NCBI RefSeq assembly: GCF_003367505.1
Contig: NZ_PXXX01000024.1
Coordinates: forward strand, 124,001-188,000
Direction: 5' to 3'
Source: Lysinibacillus capsici
GTDB lineage: Bacteria > Bacillota > Bacilli > Bacillales_A > Planococcaceae
DNA: 64,000 nt
Below the pieces are notes generated by a model, which had not been told where the DNA came from, searched no databases, and was given only the letters and a program-made list of their open reading frames with translations. The position numbers and the translations under genes were made by a program. Below, one piece after another: positions 57,377-64,000 of the stretch; the stretch's first letter is position 1; each line of letters opens with the position of its first letter.

Positions 57377-58240
57377 TTAAAATGTAATAACAGCTTGTCT
57401 ACTACGCTCTAGTTTATCCACAATCTCTTTGCCTGACTCATCCCATCGAATCATACGGTAATAAGCATCGTGATAGAAAATAAAGCCATAGTTATTTGCA
57501 AGGGCTTCTTTCATCAGTCGCTCTTTTGCAAATACACTTGTCATTGGATAATCGTCATAGGCTAATACCCATAATGGATTTTGATGAGCATGAGTCGGCA
57601 TAATATCTGCCATATGCAATAACACTTCATCATTTTGCGTTAGCTTGATGACAGCATGTCCCTCACTATGACCACCAGTATGAAGCATTTCGATTCCAGG
57701 TACTACTTCCAATGACTCTTCGTAGGTTTCAACTAAATGCTGAACTGGCTCCCAATTTTCTTTCCAATAAGTATTTTTAGAACGGATATTGGGGTTACGC
57801 ATTTCATCCCATTCAATTTTCGTTACAAAAATCTTGGCATTTGGGAAAGTTGGTACAAGTACATCCCCTTCCCACTGCGTTAACCCCCCAGCGTGATCAA
57901 AATGTAAATGCGTCATTAACACTGCATCAATATCTGCTGTCGTTAATCCTAACTCTTGTAAGCTATCAGCTAACGAAGATTCTTCTGTTACACCAAAGTT
58001 TCGTAGCTGCTTTTCATTTAATTTGTTAAAGCCAACCCCCGTATCAATAAGGTAGTTTTTGCCCCCAAATTGAATAAGGATAGGTTCTGTTGGTAATTCA
58101 ATTTGGTTTTTTTCATTGACTGGATATTTGCGGGACCAAAGAGGCTTTGGTACAACACCAAACATCGCACCACCATCTAGGCACGTAACACCCCCGTTTA
58201 GCCATGATAATGACATATTGTGAAACTGTAACTGATCCAT
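57377..58240 (-). CDS. ytnP: Metallo-beta-lactamase-fold lactonase-like hydrolase (YtnP)
   Basis: A 287-residue metal hydrolase. The zinc motif [12 protein letters not shown] (HxHxDH, near 108-118) is present, with further His/Asp ligands in [11 protein letters not shown] and LLHMADI. B. subtilis YtnP degrades acyl-homoserine-lactone-like signals, and this protein has the same gene position beside trmB. GGGGGAATATGG precedes the ATG; the gene begins 11 bases after trmB. The natural substrate here is not known. Confidence 0.9.
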   Translation of the reverse strand: MDQLQFHNMSLSWLNGGVTCLDGGAMFGVVPKPLWSRKYPVNEKNQIELPTEPILIQFGGKNYLIDTGVGFNKLNEKQLRNFGVTEESSLADSLQELGLTTADIDAVLMTHLHFDHAGGLTQWEGDVLVPTFPNAKIFVTKIEWDEMRNPNIRSKNTYWKENWEPVQHLVETYEESLEVVPGIEMLHTGGHSEGHAVIKLTQNDEVLLHMADIMPTHAHQNPLWVLAYDDYPMTSVFAKERLMKEALANNYGFIFYHDAYYRMIRWDESGKEIVDKLERSRQAVITF

Positions 58241-58251
58241 CCATATTCCCC

Positions 58252-58902
58252 CTACAATTTAGTGATAAATTGCGATTCTAAGCGATAAATCGGCTGCCCC
58301 TTCGCAGAAAACTTCTCTTCATATTCTGTCATCACATTATCCTCTGGCATATTTGCATGCAGGTCGAGAGATACATACTTTAATAACATCCCATATTCAG
58401 ACATACTGATTAAAGAATACTCGAAAAGACCTCGGTTATCCGTTTTAAAATGGACTTCCCCATTATCCACTAAAATCGACTCATATAATTTCAAAAAATC
58501 CCCGTGCGTTAAACGTCTTTTTGCATGTCGTGTTTTTGGCCAAGGATCTGAGAAATTCAGGTATACACGTGATACATCGTTTTTGTCAAAGAATTTATAT
58601 AAATCTGCGCCATTTACTTTTAGTAAACGTAAATTCGCTGGAGATTTTGCCTCTAGCACTTTTTCTAGTGCACAAACAATCACACTATCGTAAAGTTCAA
58701 TGCCAATATAATTGATTGTTGGATTTTGCAAAGCCATACCGGTCACAAATTGTCCTTTTCCAGACCCTACTTCAATATGAATAGGGTTGTCATTGCCGAA
58801 AACAGCCTGCCAATTTCCTTTAAAGTCTTCAGGATTTGGAATAATCACCTCTGGGTGATCTGTAATCATTTCCTCTGCCCAAGGCTTATTTCTTAATCTC
58901 AA
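58252..58902 (-). CDS. trmB: tRNA (guanine-N7)-methyltransferase
   Basis: A 216-residue enzyme forming m7G46 in the variable loop of t[16 protein letters not shown] is the diagnostic N-terminus, the AdoMet motif [11 protein letters not shown] is near 41-51, and the C-terminal part has [19 protein letters not shown] near 113-131 with the DPWPK substrate loop. It is followed directly by ytnP in the same operon. No good promoter was picked out upstream. Confidence 0.97.
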   Translation of the reverse strand: MRLRNKPWAEEMITDHPEVIIPNPEDFKGNWQAVFGNDNPIHIEVGSGKGQFVTGMALQNPTINYIGIELYDSVIVCALEKVLEAKSPANLRLLKVNGADLYKFFDKNDVSRVYLNFSDPWPKTRHAKRRLTHGDFLKLYESILVDNGEVHFKTDNRGLFEYSLISMSEYGMLLKYVSLDLHANMPEDNVMTEYEEKFSAKGQPIYRLESQFITKL

Positions 58903-58998
58903 TGTTGTTCCTCATTTCTTTCTTGTGAAATTATTGATTTTTTTATAGTATAACGTATTCCCTTATAATTCGCATGAAATTATTGCACAATGATATTT

Positions 58999-59928
58999 TT
59001 ATGAATCCTTAACAATAACCTGCCAAGCATTTTGTTGTATTGTACAGTGGATATTGGTCTCTTGATTGACAATGCCAATATAATTACCATCCGTATGGCA
59101 GTCAACCTTATCTGCTACGATAAGATCAAAGACCTGCCCTTGTAAAAAAGTAACTTCCTTAAATTTTGTATGTTTTTCAAAAAACACAGTGACAAATACC
59201 AGTAATAATTTGATACGAGAAATACCATGTACAATTGTGATATCCACTTGCCCATCATCTGCTTTTGCGGCAGGTGATATTTTCATGCCGCCTCCAAAAT
59301 AAGGTTGATTACTCATCGCCACAAACCACGTCTGCTGAAATTGCCATTCCTGTCCCTCTGAACGTATCGTTATGTCAAAGCGTTCAAAGCGAAATAACCC
59401 TCTAATTACAGCGACAGCATACGAAAGTTTCCCTAATCCAATCTTATTGAGATAAAACTTAAGACGAGAAGTGTTAATTGATTTTGTCACAAAGGCATCG
59501 AAGCCTATGCCAGCATTATTAACAAATATTTCTTTTCGTTGATTATCAATCTGAACGATCCCTGCATCCATTCTTACATTAGCCAAGGTAGTCTTTACAT
59601 AATCCTCGATTTGCTGGGCATTGGAAAAGGTATGAAAATAACGTGCAAAGTCATTACCAGAGCCAGCACGAACTACACCAATTATGATGTATTTATTATG
59701 TATAACACCACTAACTACTTCATGAATGGTGCCATCACCACCAACAACGACAAGCAATTTCTTCTCTTGTTGCTGGTGTACCCATTGTTGAGCGATTTCC
59801 TGTCCATGTCCTGCATATTCAGTAAAAGCCACTTGATAGGAAATCGTTAGTTGCTCTTGAAGTTGGAGCCAAACTTTTTTTCCTTTTCCATTCCCAGCGG
59901 CCTCATTGACAATAAATAGAACGTTCAT
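58999..59928 (-). CDS. ytlR: Diacylglycerol kinase-family lipid kinase (YtlR)
   Basis: A 309-residue kinase with the DAGK catalytic fold: FIVNEAAGNGKGKKVW at the N-terminus and the nucleotide loop VVVGGDGTIHEVVSGV near 56-71; the C-terminal half has the FxGGGMKISPAAKADDG block (near 214). Members phosphorylate lipids such as diacylglycerol or sphingosine-like molecules; DgkB is the essential one in Bacillus and YtlR a paralogue. It starts 3 bases after the preceding gene's stop, with GAGGAATG as ribosome site, so it is co-translated with the NERD-like protein. Confidence 0.9.
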   Translation of the reverse strand: MNVLFIVNEAAGNGKGKKVWLQLQEQLTISYQVAFTEYAGHGQEIAQQWVHQQQEKKLLVVVGGDGTIHEVVSGVIHNKYIIIGVVRAGSGNDFARYFHTFSNAQQIEDYVKTTLANVRMDAGIVQIDNQRKEIFVNNAGIGFDAFVTKSINTSRLKFYLNKIGLGKLSYAVAVIRGLFRFERFDITIRSEGQEWQFQQTWFVAMSNQPYFGGGMKISPAAKADDGQVDITIVHGISRIKLLLVFVTVFFEKHTKFKEVTFLQGQVFDLIVADKVDCHTDGNYIGIVNQETNIHCTIQQNAWQVIVKDS

Positions 59929-59931
59929 ACA

Positions 59932-60936
59932 TCATTCCTCTGTTGGCTGAGATGCTTGCTGCCATATATCTCGGTTAAAGGAGGTGGTTTGGACCGTATT
60001 TAAAATTGTCTGTGCAGCTCGGATTTGCATATGCTTCATAGGAGAGGAAACTTTTCTTAAATGCTCTATCCATTCATGGTAATTTCGACGATCAACAAAG
60101 CGTACCCCAAATGGTGAACCAGGATAATCAAAATACCCATTACGAGATAGCACAACCTTACGGATGGGCATATCAATATCCTCTTGTTTAAATAATTGCG
60201 ACAGGACCGATTCCATCCGCCCTAAGTTAATCGTTGGATTCAAAACTTTAGAATCCTTCGTCCCTACTTTTTTAATCCAGAAGCGATCGCTGCCACCTAC
60301 ATATACAGCTTGATTTTCAGCCTCTAAGACCGTAATACAAATACACTCTGTCGGCGACATTAACACTACATCTAGCTCTATAGGTGCTTTTCTAATTTGT
60401 AGTATTGGATAATAAAACAATAGATAATTATCTGGCAATGTTTGCAATAGCATACGGAGCAATGAGTCACGCATGAAGCGAGGATCTACATATGATTTTT
60501 CCCGTAATGTTGAACTGGCCCATTTCATTTGAAAATGAAAGAACTGATCAATAAACATTCGTTTCAACTCATGGATGGATTGTGGTGCATACACAATTTT
60601 AGGTTCAAATGTGAGTGTCGTTTCTTCTTCAGGAATTATATCCTCATCGCTGACAAGCTCATTTGATATTTCTACTTCTTCAACATCCTCTGTTGTTTCC
60701 TTTTGCCGTCCAGCAAACCATTTTTTTATGAAGGTAAAACGTTCTTTTTCCTCGTAAGCCTCCGCTTCCACCTCATTGTCGACATGTTGCCACTCGCTAA
60801 TATCTTCTCCCAACTCCCACTGTCGCTTAATGCGCTCCCATTGGTTTTTCTTCAAGCGCACAAATTGTGTTGGGTATCTCGCTAAATCAATTTGATAGCG
60901 TGAAATGTAATCTTGTAATTTCACCAATTGTGCCAT
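59932..60936 (-). CDS. NERD-like (nuclease-related) protein
   Basis: A 334-residue soluble protein. After an N-terminal helical segment and an acidic linker (about 90-125) lies a region of the nuclease-related type (about 170-255): LLFYYPILQIRKAPIELDVVLMSPTECICITVLEAENQAVYV and a downstream W-IKK. The glutamate of IELDVV and the E of LEAEN could be the metal ligands, with Lys of the usual E-x-K replaced. Catalytic activity is therefore doubtful. It is directly upstream of ytlR, 3 bases apart, so the two are one operon. Similar proteins are common in Bacillales and unassigned. Confidence 0.7.
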   Translation of the reverse strand: MAQLVKLQDYISRYQIDLARYPTQFVRLKKNQWERIKRQWELGEDISEWQHVDNEVEAEAYEEKERFTFIKKWFAGRQKETTEDVEEVEISNELVSDEDIIPEEETTLTFEPKIVYAPQSIHELKRMFIDQFFHFQMKWASSTLREKSYVDPRFMRDSLLRMLLQTLPDNYLLFYYPILQIRKAPIELDVVLMSPTECICITVLEAENQAVYVGGSDRFWIKKVGTKDSKVLNPTINLGRMESVLSQLFKQEDIDMPIRKVVLSRNGYFDYPGSPFGVRFVDRRNYHEWIEHLRKVSSPMKHMQIRAAQTILNTVQTTSFNRDIWQQASQPTEE

Positions 60937-61116
60937 GTAAAGGTCACTCCATTCTTACTCACCATATCTATAGTTCTCTTTTTATCTAGATTGCTTTGGT
61001 AGAAAAGAGGCATTGTATTCAATACATCGACAATTATTCTACAAATTTCAATCTGTAAAATTATTCATTACTATCCTTTTTATTTTACATGACGATACCA
61101 AACATTACATCCATAA

Positions 61117-61148
61117 AAAAGAGAACTACCCTTATCGATAGTTCTCTT
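61117..61148 (-). terminator. Terminator after pepV-dat
   Basis: Stem AAGAGAACTA/TAGTTCTCTT with an A-run on the left (T-run on the minus strand), 12 bases past the dat stop. Confidence 0.8.
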
Positions 61149-61159
61149 AAACGGTTCTT

Positions 61160-62014
61160 TTATTTTGAATTCAAAGAAAGTGGTAATTTCGCCTCAAAAG
61201 CTTGTTGCAATTTACGCGTCCATTCACCTGGCACACCAGTACCGATTTGGTTTCCATCCACATCAATAACAGGAGTAACTTCTGAAGATACAGAAGATAC
61301 AATAATTTCATCCATTGTTAATAAATCAGCTTTTGTCATTGGTTCTTCAACTACAGGTAAACTAATCTCCTCTGCACATTTTAAAATGACCTGACGAGTA
61401 ATACCGTTTAAAATGAAGTTATTTGCTGGGTGTGTATAAAGCTTACCGTCTTTAATCCCATAAACATTTGCTGATGAACATTCTGTTACGATATCCCCGC
61501 GATGTAAAATTGCTTCGTAGCAGCCCTTTTCAGCTGCCTCTTGTTTTGCTAATACTGCACCAAGTAAGTTTAAAGATTTGATATCACAGCGCAACCAACG
61601 AATATCCTCTACAAACGTAGCCTTAACCCCTTTTTCAAAGTTTTCATATGCACGTTCACCAGCTTTCACATTACCCGTTAATACAGCTGGAACACTTGCA
61701 TCTGGGAAAACGTGATTACGTGAATTGGCACCACGTGTAATTTGGAAATAAACATGCCCTGTATCAAGATTATTTTTTTCAATCAGCTCATGTAATAATT
61801 TGTGTAAAACGTCTTTTGTATAAGGAATAACAAGACGAATTTTTTCGGCGCTTGCATAGAAACGATCAATATGCTCTTGTGCTGTAAACATATTTCCGTT
61901 ATAAACTTTGATTACTTCATAAATACCGTCACCAAATTGATAGCCTCTATCTTCTGGTGATACTGCAATGGATCCTTCTTCAACAATTTGATCATTCCAT
62001 AATGAATATGCCAT
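61160..62014 (-). CDS. dat: D-amino-acid aminotransferase
   Basis: A 284-residue class IV (fold IV) PLP transaminase interconverting D-alanine and other D-amino acids with 2-oxo acids. The N-terminus MAYSLWNDQIVEEGSI, the substrate-binding YQFGDGIYEVI, HVYFQITRGANSRNH and PLP lysine K146 (CDIKSLNLLG) match the well-studied Bacillus enzyme. It begins 27 bases after pepV, a Bacillales pairing. It could supply D-glutamate and D-aspartate for the cell wall. Confidence 0.96.
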   Translation of the reverse strand: MAYSLWNDQIVEEGSIAVSPEDRGYQFGDGIYEVIKVYNGNMFTAQEHIDRFYASAEKIRLVIPYTKDVLHKLLHELIEKNNLDTGHVYFQITRGANSRNHVFPDASVPAVLTGNVKAGERAYENFEKGVKATFVEDIRWLRCDIKSLNLLGAVLAKQEAAEKGCYEAILHRGDIVTECSSANVYGIKDGKLYTHPANNFILNGITRQVILKCAEEISLPVVEEPMTKADLLTMDEIIVSSVSSEVTPVIDVDGNQIGTGVPGEWTRKLQQAFEAKLPLSLNSK

Positions 62015-62041
62015 GTTTTGTTCATCCTTTTCGTCTTTGAG

Positions 62042-63448
62042 TTATTTTTTTCCTGCAAGTTCAACAATTGCTTCAGCATAAATTGCCGCTGCTTTTACAA
62101 GGTTTTCAACGACAACAAACTCATCCGCTCGATGCGCTACATCTGGCTCCCCTGGGAAGAGCATGCCAAATGCCACGCCTTTTTTCATCACACGTGCATA
62201 CGTCCCACCACCAGTTGATAATAAAGGTGTTTCTGTATCTCCCGTTTGACGTCTATAGATAGCTGCTAATGTCTGAATGAATGGATCATCTTCGCTGACA
62301 TAATGTGGCTTGGAGTCGTCTTGTATGTCTAGAGAAAACCCTTTTTCTACCGTTAAGCGTTGTGCTGCTGTTATTTTTTCATCGAATGGATAGGAAACTG
62401 AATAGCGCATACTAATTACTAAACTGCCTCCTTTATGGACATCATAGCTTACGATCCCTGGATTTAATGTTGTTTGTCCTGACATTGTATCCTCAAACTG
62501 CAGATCGAGCTGACTACCATAATGATCCTGATAAAAAACATCTGCAATAAAGTCGACAAATTGTTTACTTGCTTCTGTCGTCAACTCTTGTTGTAAAAAT
62601 GCTGCAAGATAAACAGCTGCATTGATACCTTTATCTGGTTCCATTGCATGGGCTGCTTTACCTTTGATAGTTATTATATAGCGAGACTCCTCCATTAATA
62701 AAGAGCCTTCTAGCTGATTTTTACTTAAAAATGTTTGAAAATTCTGTTCGAATGATGCTGTTACGTGCTGAATTATTGCTTTTGCAAAATCAGGTACCAT
62801 ATTTGGGCGCTTTCCTGCATTAAATAGTAGTAGTTGTTCTTTCGTTGCATCACCCACTTTATTTTGAGAGAACACAAGCTCTGCAATGCCTTTTTCTGCA
62901 TTGATGAGCGGGAAATCCGCATCTGGTGCAAAACCAATTGTCGGCATTTCCTCCTGTTTAAAATAGTGGTCGACACAGCGGAATCCTGTTTCTTCGTCTG
63001 TACCAATAATCATTCGTACTCTTTTTTCTAACGGAATACCTGCATCTTTCACAAGTTTCATGGCCATCCATGCCGCAATCGTAGGCCCTTTATCGTCAAT
63101 CGCACCACGTGCAAATAATTTACCATCAGCTACTGTGCCGCTGAAAGGAGGGTAAGTCCAATCTGCTTCTTCTCCAATTGGGACAACATCAACATGACAT
63201 AGAATACCAAGTAAATCTTCACCAGTTCCCATTTCAATATGTCCAGCATAATTATTAACATTTTTCGTGAGCAGGCCTTCACTTTGACCTTTTGCTAGTA
63301 ACCATTCAAGCGCTTGAAGTGGACCATCTCCAAAAGGTACTTCAGTAGTTATTGTATCCTCATCGAGCACACTATTTATTTGCACAAGCTCCTGTAACTC
63401 TTGTATTAATTCGTCTTGCCTTTCTTTTGCAGCTTGTAACCAATCCAT
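62042..63448 (-). CDS. pepV: Dipeptidase PepV (M20 family)
   Basis: A 468-residue zinc aminopeptidase for dipeptides. Metal-ligand motifs are CHVDVVP (near 84), ARGAIDDKGPT (near 113), GTDEETGF (near 149) and the FAPDADFP region near 175. ATG 63448 is used because AAGGAGG lies 8 bases before it; the reading from TTG 63466 would cover that site. Together with dat it forms an operon, possibly for reuse of D- and L-peptides. A promoter lies just upstream. Confidence 0.94.
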   Translation of the reverse strand: MDWLQAAKERQDELIQELQELVQINSVLDEDTITTEVPFGDGPLQALEWLLAKGQSEGLLTKNVNNYAGHIEMGTGEDLLGILCHVDVVPIGEEADWTYPPFSGTVADGKLFARGAIDDKGPTIAAWMAMKLVKDAGIPLEKRVRMIIGTDEETGFRCVDHYFKQEEMPTIGFAPDADFPLINAEKGIAELVFSQNKVGDATKEQLLLFNAGKRPNMVPDFAKAIIQHVTASFEQNFQTFLSKNQLEGSLLMEESRYIITIKGKAAHAMEPDKGINAAVYLAAFLQQELTTEASKQFVDFIADVFYQDHYGSQLDLQFEDTMSGQTTLNPGIVSYDVHKGGSLVISMRYSVSYPFDEKITAAQRLTVEKGFSLDIQDDSKPHYVSEDDPFIQTLAAIYRRQTGDTETPLLSTGGGTYARVMKKGVAFGMLFPGEPDVAHRADEFVVVENLVKAAAIYAEAIVELAGKK

Positions 63449-63478
63449 ACCATGTACCTCCTTCAAAGTATTAACATT

Positions 63479-63506
63479 ATTCTACACCTTACAACATATA
63501 TGACAA
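63479..63506 (-). promoter_or_regulatory. Promoter of pepV-dat
   Basis: TTGTCA and TAGAAT on the minus strand, 16 bases apart. A second overlapping -10 (TATGTT) shares the region. Confidence 0.5.
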
Positions 63507-63661
63507 TCAGCTTTCTGACAACTATTTTCAGTAACTTCTACTGTCACTACCATATATAGCACGTTTTTCACGTATTCCCACAAAATACAGTATAAATTTT
63601 ATATATTAATTGTAAATTTCTCTTGCATTCACTAGAAAATTAAGTAGTTTTTCTATATAAT

Positions 63662-63805
63662 AAAGTTATCAGAATAATTGTTCTGACTATAAAATTAGAA
63701 AAGGGGATGTCTAAGGCAGCTACTTATTAGCCTAAGTGCACTCCGCACATATTGTCGTCCGCTAGTCTTTGCCAAGAGAATTAAGATGAAGGAGTGGTTC
63801 ATTTA
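63662..63805 (+). promoter_or_regulatory. Long leader upstream of ytzE
   Basis: About 145 bases between the TATAAT box and the ytzE ATG, with GC content above the surroundings and short complementary segments (AGGC/GCCT near 63713-63737, GTGC/GCAC near 63736-63749). It is not a riboswitch class I recognise. A seven-codon frame ATG…TAG at 63706-63729 has an SD too close to its ATG to count. Confidence 0.4.
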
Positions 63806-64000
63806 ATGAAACCAACTACTGATCGAATGCTTAATCGTATTAAAGACGTGTACATGTTTATTTTAGACAAAGGAACCGTGTCTACACAGGATTTAGTCGA
63901 AGAGTTTAGTATCACTCCTCGCACCGTTCAAAGAGATTTGAACGTGTTAGCCTTTAACGATTTGGTGACGAGTCCAAGTCGAGGCAGATGGACAACGACG
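63806..64000 (+). CDS. ytzE: YtzE, DeoR-type helix-turn-helix protein (5' part)
   Basis: The first 65 codons of a small HTH regulator, cut by the window edge on a codon boundary. The HTH core is STQDLVEEFSITPRTVQRDL (about 26-45), followed by NVLAFNDLVTSPSRGRWTTT, nearly the complete length of B. subtilis YtzE (about 70 residues). AAGGAGTGG precedes the ATG. It has no sugar-binding domain as full DeoR proteins do. Targets unknown. It lies next to pepV-dat. Confidence 0.88.
   Translation, partial: MKPTTDRMLNRIKDVYMFILDKGTVSTQDLVEEFSITPRTVQRDLNVLAFNDLVTSPSRGRWTTT

Larger units (their letters stand above)
63449..63805. other. Divergent region between pepV and ytzE
   Basis: Contains the pepV promoter (63479-63506), an AT-rich centre, a TATAAT at 63656-63661 directed toward ytzE, and then a GC-richer segment of about 145 bases. 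That last segment looks like an untranslated, possibly structured leader of ytzE. Confidence 0.5.

Noticed and set aside
63706-63729. Seven-codon mini-ORF (MSKAATY) in the ytzE leader
   Set aside because: The AAGGGG sequence directly abuts the ATG, so ribosome spacing is wrong; leader-peptide function is not supported.

Overview
The window reads as chromosomal core sequence of a low-GC, endospore-forming Firmicute. Gene content and order point to the Lysinibacillus/Planococcaceae side of the Bacillales. The evidence is a Bacillus-type neighbourhood (ytoI, ytkL, ald, tpx-ytxK, sppA-yteJ, nifZ-thiI, ezrA, hisJ, ytrP, rpsD, tyrS, acsA/acuABC, ccpA, aroA, ytxGH, murC, sftA, ytpQR, ytoP, ytnP-trmB, ytlR, dat, pepV, ytzE), an alpha/beta small acid-soluble spore protein behind a sigma-G-like promoter, and strong AGGAGG ribosome sites. 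No rRNA, tRNA, CRISPR array, phage or intact insertion sequence was found. The species assignment is inference from gene order and protein likeness, not from a search.

Layout. 1-9.6 kb: the end of a ytoI-like regulator, a metallo-hydrolase, an M24 peptidase, alanine dehydrogenase, a universal stress protein, tpx/ytxK, sppA/yteJ and an acyl-CoA synthetase. 9.7-12.2 kb: a TPP riboswitch with its own terminator in front of thiM-thiD-thiE (thiamine salvage and coupling). 12.2-20.7 kb: spore protein, nifZ-thiI (4-thiouridine in tRNA), a GNAT enzyme, ezrA, hisJ plus a free-methionine-sulfoxide reductase, and a GAF/GGDEF protein. 20.7-25.7 kb: rpsD with a long leader, a broken MFS transporter gene with unrelated coding remnants, an iron-type alcohol dehydrogenase and a BtuF-like protein without a signal peptide. 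25.7-31.5 kb: tyrS behind a Tyr T-box, a class A penicillin-binding protein with an Asn/Gly-rich tail, and an SDR protein. 31.5-35.9 kb: the argC-J-B-D operon behind a promoter with an arginine-box-like site. 36-41.8 kb: acsA divergent from acuA-acuB-acuC, then ccpA; the acsA/acuA gap is unusually rich in inverted repeats. 41.9-51.3 kb: aroA, a large FtsA-like protein, ytxG-ytxH, murC and sftA. 51.5-64 kb: ytpQ-ytpR, a lipoprotein, a DUF84 NTPase, ytoP, ytzB, an ATP-grasp ligase that could be the D-aspartate ligase of the cell wall, trmB-ytnP, a NERD-like protein with ytlR, pepV-dat and the start of ytzE.

How the genes work together. Carbon control (ccpA) sits beside one of its classical target regions: acsA makes acetyl-CoA from acetate, AcuA acetylates and AcuC deacetylates AcsA. 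Cell-wall and division functions are spread through the window (ezrA, FtsA-like protein, sftA, murC, class A PBP, D-amino acid transaminase, ATP-grasp ligase); dat and the ligase could together supply and attach D-aspartate, though this is inference. Translation genes use RNA-based control: the tyrS T-box and probably the rpsD leader.

Most of the window is ordinary housekeeping. The less explained parts are the palindromes between acsA and acuA, the repeat-bearing C-terminus of the FtsA-like protein, the ATP-grasp ligase, the NERD-ytlR pair, the decayed locus at 22-23 kb, and the long structured leader in front of ytzE.
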